NCBI RefSeq assembly: GCF_037893015.1
Contig: NC_133658.1
Span: 281,133,221 to 281,197,220 of the forward strand
Source of the DNA: Macrotis lagotis
Taxonomy: Eukaryota > Chordata > Mammalia > Peramelemorphia > Peramelidae
Direction: 5' to 3'
Length of the DNA stretch: 64,000 bases
Under the pieces are notes generated by a model, which worked only from the letters and a program-made list of their open reading frames with translations, searched no databases and was not told the origin of the DNA. Positions 56,003 to 64,000 of this stretch are shown piece by piece. The position numbers were made by a program, and so were the translations under genes. Position 1 is the stretch's first letter. Every line of letters begins with the position of its first letter.

Positions 56003-59000
56003 ACAGATCCTACATCTTAGGAAAGAAGGAAAAACCCTAAACAAACAACCCAAGAACAAACACAGACATCTCAGAAAAGACCAGAGACAGGGCAGAAAAC
56101 AATACAGAGAATTCAAGTTCCGGAGGACCTCAATACAAAGCCAGCAGTATCTGTTATACTTAATGGACAATTGTGATTTAGTGTTTGCTCACCACTGGAC
56201 CAGCTGTTCCCTCTGTACTCTTTTAACAACCTTGTGTTCAACCAAGAATGGCAGAGGGGTCCAGCACATGGTGGGCTTAAGTGAGCAATGTCCTGATGCC
56301 CTGGTCTGAATGCCCTAGTGACTTTAGGACTGATTTTGAGTCCTTGGTCACATCGCTAGGACAAGAGTAGATGTCTGGCCTATTATGGCAACTGCACGTA
56401 ACTTTAGCTCAAACTCTGTTCAGCCTTTTTTTTTTTAAATTTTACTCCTCAAAAAGGTGCTTGATATAATTTAGATATATAATAGAATATAGATATATTA
56501 TATGCATATTGCTAATAGTCAAACATAAGAATAAAGGTGCAGACATATCATAAATACTGAGGGTTTTTTTTTCCTCTTTTGTTCTAGCAGATCTAGATAA
56601 ATGCAGTTTCATATTCACATGACAAAGCAGCCCCCGATTCTGGAATTGATAGTGTTGTAAACAAAGGAGAGGGAAACATGGTCTGATTTTGAAAATGTTT
56701 TCCTTGGGGAAAATGATCCAAAAAATTCTAAGGCACTCTGGAAAGCCCCATGAAAGCCAAGGACTGCTTCGGTTTCACTTTACATTCAGTATCTTCAGGG
56801 ATTGGTTTTCCTCAAAGGATACAATCATCATCCCATATACATTTTCAAACATAGCATTAATCCTCTACACACAGGAAACATTAGTGCAAAACACTCACCC
56901 TCACTCAGAGAAAAAGGGAGAGCTCAAAACCCATTCACATTTTTAAAGTTTTAACAAATTCTGTCTTAATCTAGAACCAAATAAAAAAACAGAAAGAAAA
57001 ATGAAAAAAGAACTAGGAAGTTGTGCTAGGTATAAAAAAATAGACAAATTTTATCTGTGCAACCTACAATCTTGCCTGATATAACCACTATGTCTTTCAC
57101 TTATTCTGCTCAAATAAGCCACTATTCTTACCTAAATAGCTTATCCATCCTTGATTCTCTTGATTGCAACCATCATATTGGATTTTTATTGTGGTTCCTG
57201 AATGGACTGAGACTTTTTCATTCACCAATGATATCACATCTTTCAGTTCTATGTTTCTCAAGCAAAACTCAAATTAAAAGTGCCATTGTGGCAGGGAATG
57301 AAGAAAAAATCTTCAACCTACTTAAAAAAATGGAAGGAACACTGGGTTGTTTTAATACACCAAGGGATACTGTAGACTGGAGATGCTCCTTGAACTCCCA
57401 TCCTAAAGGCTGAGAAGAAAGCTATGGTAACTAACTCATTTCCTCTGATCTTGAAATACATGCCAGCTAAATACAGAAGGACTGAAACATTTATTTTATT
57501 TTTGTGTAATGATGCTGAGACAACCATTCCACACTTCACATTTCCCAGGATTCTCTCTATCCTCCAGTCTCAGAAATCCTTCAATAGCTTCAAAAAAATC
57601 TCGTCACAATAACCATGTATTCCCTACATCATGTACAATAATGGAGATTTTGCTTTTCTAGCTGATTCAAGACTAAATCATAATTAAGCCATACTTTTGC
57701 TTATGCCTAGGAAAGTCCTCTAGAACTCGTTCCAATATTTCATACACTAAAAGGCTGGGGCATGAAAGAATAAGGACTAAGTCAAAAAACTCACAGCCTG
57801 CATGTATACACCACACATTAGAATTGAAAGGTGATGTCACCCCTTATGTATCCCATATGATTTCCTGATGCCTACAAACAACTCCATTGATGATGGAAGA
57901 GAATAAATATCCAAAGCTTCTGGACACTTAAGGGAGCTTAGGTCATAGGAGACTTCAGAGAGAGGGTGGGGCAAAGTAAAAGATGCATGCTTTGTTTAGA
58001 GTGATTTAAATCGGTTTCAGAACCTCCAGTATGCAAAGTAGGGAGTAAAAATAATGGTCAAGAGCTTCAAAAGAAAATGTGAATCCTATTTAAAAAGCTA
58101 TCATATGTTATGGCAATGATAGGATAAAGTGACTTCTTATGCAGAAAAAAGCTCTCTCCTGGGGTACTAAACCTTGGTTCATTTTTAACAGAGTGGTATA
58201 ATTTGCAAAGGAGACTTCAGATTCAATGGGAATATCAGAGAAGCTGACACCCTGGACCTGGGAAAAGGGTTATTACAAAGATCACTTTGTAGATGACAAG
58301 GTGTCTTTTGTCAAAACTTCCTCTTTTCCCACAAGAAGCTTGACAGACAGTCTGGACTGCCCAAGATGGGAGTTGAACTATCCAAGTGTGGGGGTTATTT
58401 TTGTTTAAATACAAGGGGTATAAAGCAAGGAAGGGAATGTTGGGTCACACAGGAAGGAAGAAAGAAAGCATTTTTATGAAAGATACAGTTTCAAGTATCT
58501 GGCTAAATAAAAACATTGACCCAAGATGGGAGAGCTGCCCTCTGGTGCCCCCTTTCATTAGGGTGGGGAAGAGGGGAATGGTACCCCTTCCAAAAGAAAA
58601 AAAAAACCCAAACCAAAAAGCAAAAACACAGAACCAAAAGTGCTCTTGACCCACAAACACAAAGGAAGAAGTCACTCAGACCAATATTAGCATGGATTTT
58701 GTGTATTGTTTGGCTTTTTTTTCCCTTTGCTTTAAAAAAAATGAAATTGAAAAATGAAATGAGCACATTTCAATCTCAGAAAATAGAAAATTAAAAAGAA
58801 AAACAAAAATAAAACAAAGAACCTCTTACATTGCCCTTTTACAACATTCTGCCCATCCTAATCCTAACTCTTACCTTAACTCTATAAGTATTCCCCCCCA
58901 AAACTATAGTATTAAGCACCAGTTTCATACCAGTCAAACTGCCTGGAATTTCTTATTTACAAACACCATGGACTCTACATTGGCTATTAACAGGTAAACA

Positions 59001-61173
59001 GTATGACCATTCACCAATCCAGCTACTGCTCATATCCTTTTTCCCCATTTCTGAATTCCACATGTGGACAAATATGCCCCAGGCCATGTAACCTCAAATC
59101 AGAAATTATGATGGAGAGGAAATATTGGTACATATTCAATAATGGATTCAGTCAAAACCATGGTGTTCTCAGGATCCACTGTCCATGGTGGTGATGGGAG
59201 GGGGTAAGGGGAAAAAAATGGCAAGAAGTCATGGGAGTGGGGGATGGGTGGGGTGGATACTTTATTCTCCCCTCCTCACCAGGACTCATGGATCTCTCCA
59301 CTGAACACAAGCCCCAATTCACTGTTACTACTTGCACAAGCACCTACACACATTCTAGATCCTCCTTTACACAGGGGATCTACCCAGGCAAAGGATCACC
59401 TTGTTCCCTGATAAACACTCCCAGCATGGACAAGTCATTTGCCTTGTAGAGGGAGTGCCAGCAAAGGAAAACCATCTTCAAATGGAAATGGAGACAATGA
59501 TTGAACAATGGACAAGGAAAATGACAGAGACACACTTCCCCTCACGTGATCCTGACCCTGACCTTCTCCAATCCCAGCCCCTCTAAGTCTGTCCTACTTT
59601 TCATCCTGAAGCACAGGTCAGGAAAAACCACATAGTCTGGTTTTCACCAACAACTGTTACTTTGGAAAAAGCTCTCTGCCTGTCAAAGTCAAGTTGACAT
59701 TTCTACAAAAGGAGCAATGGTCATGTTTCACCAAAAAAGAATGGACAAGTCTATACCTCATTCCCAAAAATTTGGTCTATTTGAAGTAGGGGGAAAGGAA
59801 GACAAAGAAATTGGGAAATGAAGTTTTTGTTTCTATCATAAAATTCTTATAGAATTCAAAAGGTTCCAGCACAGTCACAAAAGAATTCCATATTAAAAGG
59901 AAAGTCAAAAGATGGACAATCCCTTTCACCCCTGCTCTTATTTATTAGGAAGGAAAAGGAGGTTCTCTGGAGTCTATACCTTTACATGAAACTCACTCTT
60001 GAAGAGATCATGAGAGCTCAAAGGGCCAAGCCTATGACCATAACTCTACCACCTAGTTAACTCCTACAGACTCATCATGGCTCCCCCCCCCAAGTCCTCT
60101 AGGGTGACCACCACAGGACAAGTGGTCCCTCAGATTCATGAAAATGGAGTTTTCACATGAGGGATGAGGAAAAGATAAAGAATGCACAGTTTGGAGTGGG
60201 GGGAGGAGTTAAAGACAACTAAGAGGACTATATTGAGTGGTACCTCAGTCAGTAGGAAGAGAAATAGGGATCTGATAGCAGGGGAGGGGATGGGAGGAGA
60301 GGAGTAAGAACAATGGGATGTCTCCACATATTCACATACACAAATCAGTGCCAACCAACGTGTCCTAACATCCCATACCAAAAAATACCCCCCCACCTCC
60401 CCTATACTCTGTAGCTGTGACTCCCAAAGCACATGCATGAGAAACACAAACATGGAACCATGGCTAATCCTTACACTGAAGGAAGAGATTCAATTGAGGG
60501 TAGTAAAGAGGAAAAAAAAAAAGTTTGGGGAGGTTTCCTGGGGGAGAGCTCTGTGCCTCCTTTCAGCCTACCCACCCCCAACCTCCATACCCCTGATGCA
60601 CTCAAAGACTCTCAAGGTGAGGTCCATTACAAGTTAGGAATGGAGTGTTAAGTGAAGCGCCTCCAGTCGACCACTTGCCAAGTCCTATGGGTGCTTGAAC
60701 TGCCAGACATTCAAAAACATTTTCCTCGAGTGGTGGCACAGCTTCTGTAGAGCAAGGAGGAATTAACAATGGCTTTAGTTCTGCGTTGGGAAGAAAGGGG
60801 TGGAAAGGACCTGGGTACAGGAACCATGGGAGGGGATGTCTCAGTGCTCCTTCACTCCATCCCCTTGTAAGAAAGCAGAGGAAAAAGCTACAAGTTTAGA
60901 GTCTAACCTCAGGAGTATAAAAAAAAAAATAGAGCCCAGGAACTCTCTTTTAAATAGGCCATCAGTGACCTAATCATTTACAGTATAACGAATGCGATTA
61001 TTTCCTTCATAAATTTTAAATACAAGCAGAATAAAAATCACATTTTTTTCAGGCAACAGTAGCAGTTCAGTAGGTAAGTGGCTTGATCACATTTTTTTTG
61101 TATTAGTATGCATGCAAGCAGCTTTAGTATTTAGATCCCTTATAAGTCACAATTTTTTTTTCTTTAGTTATCT

Positions 61174-61673
61174 TTACAAAGTCCCTCCATAAGTACCATC
61201 TTGTCTTCTCACTGGTGTTTCCGGCCTGCTGGTGCTAGCAGGACCTTGTTCAAAAGATTGGGGAGTGCTTTGGCTATCCGAGGGTAAGGGCTCTGGCCCA
61301 GCCACTTCCTGAATAACTGAACCAGCCCCATCTGCTTCTTCACTCGGCTCGAACGTCGGGTTGGAAGCACTGCTCAGATCTACATTGACTGTGTTAGTTC
61401 TCAGAGCCACAATGGTAGCAGCATCATTCCGCCGCTCTGCGTAGATTCTCTGCTCAAATACTTGAGCTGTGGTGGCCTGGAATTCAGGCTCAAGGGGGAC
61501 GCTGGCAGTGGTGGAACCCATGACGGTTCGGTACATTTCCATACCCTCAGGTAGCATGGACTTGATCTTGGGTAGCCAGCGCTTGCGAACTCGACGAGCA
61601 TTGGTGCACATGTCTGCAGCTATGACATTCATTTCACTCTCCTTAAAGCTTGGGGCAAAATTCTGACAATATA
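61174..61673 (-). CDS. NACC2: NACC2 last coding exon (C-terminal end of BEN domain and tail)
   Basis: This exon encodes about 165 residues ending in TAA (61174-61176). The start, [15 protein letters not shown] followed by ADMCTNARR and RKRWLPKIK, is the C-terminal part of the BEN domain shared by NACC1 and NACC2. The run [14 protein letters not shown] and the tail with [11 protein letters not shown] and [14 protein letters not shown] point to NACC2 rather than NACC1. NACC2 (NAC-2, also BTBD14A) is a nuclear BTB/POZ-BEN transcriptional repressor; the BEN domain is a DNA- and protein-binding module and the BTB domain, encoded outside this window, mediates dimerisation. The exon begins with the last two bases of a split codon, directly after a good splice acceptor, so the in-frame ATG at 61713 lies in the intron and is not a start. 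No frameshift or internal stop is present, unlike every other long frame here. NACC1 is the only realistic alternative and its tail differs. Confidence 0.93.
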
Positions 61674-61702
61674 CTGTGAAGAGAGAGAGAGAGAAATAGC
61701 CA
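61674..61702 (-). promoter_or_regulatory. splice acceptor of the NACC2 terminal exon
   Basis: Read on the minus strand, the intron ends in a run of CT dinucleotides followed by TTCACAG, a strong polypyrimidine tract and AG. The exon starts at base 61673 in phase with the BEN-domain frame (intron phase 1). Confidence 0.9.
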
Positions 61703-61809
61703 ACAAAGGTCAATAGATTAGGTGGAGACTAAAGGGGAGGAAACCATATGTATCAACCCCCTTGGTTGTCCATATGAGGCATATCTGAATCCTGGCAAAG
61801 ATTCTTCTC

Positions 61810-62130
61810 TAGGTCTTTCTAAAGATGAGGAAACTGAGATAAACACTGTGAGGTAACTTCATTCACAAAGCTGCTAACTTTCTGAGGTCAGATTTAAACT
61901 CACAAAAACAATTATTTCCTGAGTCCAAGAAGAGCACTCTATCCACCTACCTGCCCTTTTCAGATTCAGGGCACTAGATTGGGAGCCAAAGAAGTTTCAG
62001 ATGCTCTCTCAAGACCCTAACTATGTGACTGTCTAAGACAAGAAATCTTTGTGATTAATTTTCTTATCCATCAAACCAGAGGGTTGGGCTAACTTGCCTA
62101 TAAGGTTTAACAAATTCTAAAAATCTTAAT
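61810..62130. repeat. two old SINEs in the NACC2 intron: CORE-SINE (-) then MIR-like (+)
   Basis: 61810-61960 reads as a CORE-SINE in reverse (ATGAGGAAACTGAG, then ..CTCTATCCACC). 61965-62130 reads as a MIR-like element forward (GCACTAGATTGGGAGCC .. TTATCCATCAAACCAGAGGGTTGG). Both are strongly diverged. Confidence 0.55.
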
Positions 62131-63696
62131 GGTCAATGACATCCATCTATCTAATTGATGATTTTTTTTTTTTACAGTACAACTATAAATAAATAGCTGC
62201 CAATTTAAGTGCAGTAAATATTATTGCAACACACGCATGCATGCATGCACACATGCACATGTGTGTATCCCTGAGTCACAATGAATGCTTTCCCAAATGA
62301 AAATTGCACTTGCTGAAAAATATTAGGACTTACCTTTTAGGGAGAGTTTTCTGGCTATATTTAATTGACAAGGATAGGAAATGGTCAAAACAAGGGCAGG
62401 AAAGAAAAAAGAAATATTCTCTGAAATTTTGTTTGGACACCAGCATGTGGTCTCAAAGTGAAGAGGCCAATGGAATTCCAATCAAGGCACAACATTCCTA
62501 GAACTGACCACATATTTTCAGTGGGATCTGTGTAAAATGTCCTTGAGGGAAGAGAACTGTGTCTTATTTATCTATGTATCTTCTTCAGGAGAAGCTTAGG
62601 GCCTTTCAGTTTTCTAATCTAAGCAGGATATTATCAGTTGGTAATCTCTCTCAAAGATTTGTTATGAGAAATAAGATAATGGATAATGAAAGTGATTTTA
62701 AAATGACAAAAAGGAAAATATACTATGGATTAGATTAGACCCTTCCCACTCCTATGACTGAAAAATAAACTGCAAGTTTCAAAAAGGGAGCATTGTGCCC
62801 CCACCCCTAACTAGTTAATTATGAGGCTAGGCTAATTTCTAAGTCATTAATTCTTGGTCTACTATAAATCTCTATTGTTAAGATCCATACCTCTGCAGCC
62901 AGTTCTGACTATTACTCTTCAAAATTTCTGGAGTGATATCAGTTTTATGTGAATTACTATCAGGTGCCCATCAAAACAAACAATAAAAAAGAATTTAAAT
63001 TTTAGGGCGATTTTTAAAAAAATTAGCAGGTCTGACAGAGAAATAAGAATTTAAGATAGGTGGGGGGAAAATGGAATGGAGTTGGTTGATCCACACCACC
63101 TCCTCATCTTCAAGTAAGTGGGGGAGGAGGGTGGGCAGAGAAGAAGGCAGTCTACCACCCAGTAAGGCCGGGCTCACTGCCTTTAGATTATCCCAGTCCA
63201 GGAATGAAAAAGATGGCCGAGCAGATGGCAAGGACTTAAAATAACCACAAAATGTAAATAGGGGGGTTTGTTCAAAAAGGAAATTAAATCTATTTCACAT
63301 ATTAAAATAGTTTTGCAGCTGAAATCATCAAGCTTGGAAACCCACCAAAAAAGTTAACACCTTGAGACCTCATTCTGTAGACTGCTCCTTTATCCTGTTC
63401 CACCCACTTGCTGAAAATGAATGCTTCACACATTCCCCGGAAAAGCCTCATTCCAGGGAAGTGGATCAGCAGCTTCAATTATCAGTCACTAGGAGGCCAA
63501 GTTGGGGAATGCATACACACCACTATTTTGAGTGGAATAGCCCTGCAAGCCTTTCAGGTCATTATAACCAACTACCAAAATCTTATATAGGCAACTCCCT
63601 CATCCAAAACCAGAAGGGAAAACAGATGTTGGAAGAGGGTCCCAAAAGTTGTTTCTTTTATAGGAATACTTTCTAAAGTGAAAGCTTCTCCTGGAA

Positions 63697-64000
63697 GGAT
63701 TTGCATGAACTGATGCTGAATGAGATGAGCAGAACCAGAAGAACTATTCACCCTAACAGCAACATGGGGTTGATGAACAACCTTAATGATGATCATTCCA
63801 TCACTACAGCAATGAGGCACAAATTTGGGGTATCTGCAATGGAGAATACCATCTATATTCAGAGAAAGAATTGTGAAGTTTGAACAAAGACTATTACCTT
63901 TAATTTAGAAAAAAAATACCTATTATGTAATGTTGCTATCTCTTATACTTTGCTTTTTTTTCCTTAAGGGTATGATTTCTCTCTCATCACATTCAATTTA
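63697..64000 (+). mobile_element. L1 3' end, in NACC2 intron, running off the window
   Basis: GAACTGATGCTGAATGAGATGAG and the following 3'UTR match the L1 tail at 512-951 closely. It is in antisense orientation to NACC2. Confidence 0.8.

Larger units (their letters stand above)
54270..61173 (-). other. NACC2: NACC2 3' untranslated region (inferred extent)
   Basis: The ~6.9 kb directly downstream of the NACC2 stop codon holds no recognisable WSINE, L1, L2 or CR1 sequence, whereas the sequence on its left has a repeat every few hundred bases. It is mostly unique sequence with A/T-rich stretches and a few mononucleotide runs. On the mRNA strand an AATAAA lies at 54290-54285, preceded by a T/A-rich conserved-looking stretch. 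Other AATAAA matches occur inside (for example near 54992, 57492 and 59940), so shorter isoforms are possible. The extent is inferred from repeat depletion and the signal, not from transcript evidence. Confidence 0.65.
61674..64000 (-). other. NACC2: NACC2 last intron (partial)
   Basis: This is sequence upstream of the terminal exon. I see no second NACC2 exon; none of the minus-strand frames resembles the BEN or BTB domain. It holds a CORE-SINE (61810-61960), a MIR-like SINE (61965-62130), an L2 3' end (about 62540-62620), a GCAT/CA-rich simple repeat (62230-62262) and an L1 tail from about 63697. The rest, notably 62630-63690, looks unique. Confidence 0.75.

Noticed and set aside
61714..64000. 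Upstream NACC2 exon
   Set aside because: No frame with BEN or BTB similarity; the 78-codon minus frame at 62995-63231 has no match.
1..64000. CRISPR array, prokaryotic operon or phage system
   Set aside because: Periodic repeats are microsatellites and SINEs; the sequence is vertebrate nuclear DNA.

Overview
The window is vertebrate nuclear DNA, almost certainly from a marsupial and probably an Australian one. The main evidence is about 26 copies of a ~150-bp tRNA-headed SINE. It opens GGGGCAGCTAGGTGGCGCAG, carries a GGTTCAAATCC B-box, ends CTTGCAAAAACCTAAAA, and matches what I know as WSINE1. Marsupial-type L1 and HAL1 elements and older L2, L3/CR1, RTE, MIR and MAR1-like repeats support this. 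It is not microbial: there are no operons, ribosome binding sites or long intact ORFs.

Only one host gene is visible, on the minus strand at the right end. It is the last coding exon of NACC2 (61174-61673: end of the BEN domain plus an acidic/proline-rich tail), with a clear splice acceptor, part of the upstream intron (61674-64000), and a 3'UTR that I infer runs to about 54270, where an AATAAA signal lies. The 3'UTR stretch contains no WSINE or L1 that I can see. Positions 1-54270 are downstream of the gene and intergenic.

The intergenic part is a layered record of retrotransposition. Region by region: (1) 1-7.2 kb: L1 3' ends, one L1 inside another with a 14-bp duplication, and a near full-length HAL1 (ORF1-only L1 derivative) nested in an L1, itself carrying a WSINE. 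(2) 7.7-11.25 kb: an L3/CR1 LINE split by an L2, then by an L1, an older SINE and WSINEs. (3) 11.5-19.3 kb: L1 tails, an RTE-clade ORF fragment (15.1-15.6 kb), MIR/MAR1 SINEs and microsatellites. (4) 19.6-21.3 kb: a minus-strand L2 broken by an L1 tail and a solo LTR. (5) 22-30.9 kb: WSINEs, L1 tails, CR1 and L2. (6) 31.9-40.8 kb: the most unusual item, a decayed R4/Dong-clade LINE split by an L1, WSINEs, MIR and MAR1 copies. (7) 41-53.3 kb: more WSINEs, a second HAL1 copy, an RTE endonuclease fragment, L2 remnants and an L1 tail.

No intact transposon protein is encoded. All LINE reading frames carry stops and frameshifts. The main unexpected observations are the R4-clade fossil with its recoverable insertion order, a SINE-derived segment at the same place in both HAL1 copies, and the repeat-free ~6.9-kb NACC2 3'UTR. 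Repeat family names are given from recognition of sequence and protein motifs, not from a database search, and boundaries without a stated target-site duplication are approximate (tens of bases).
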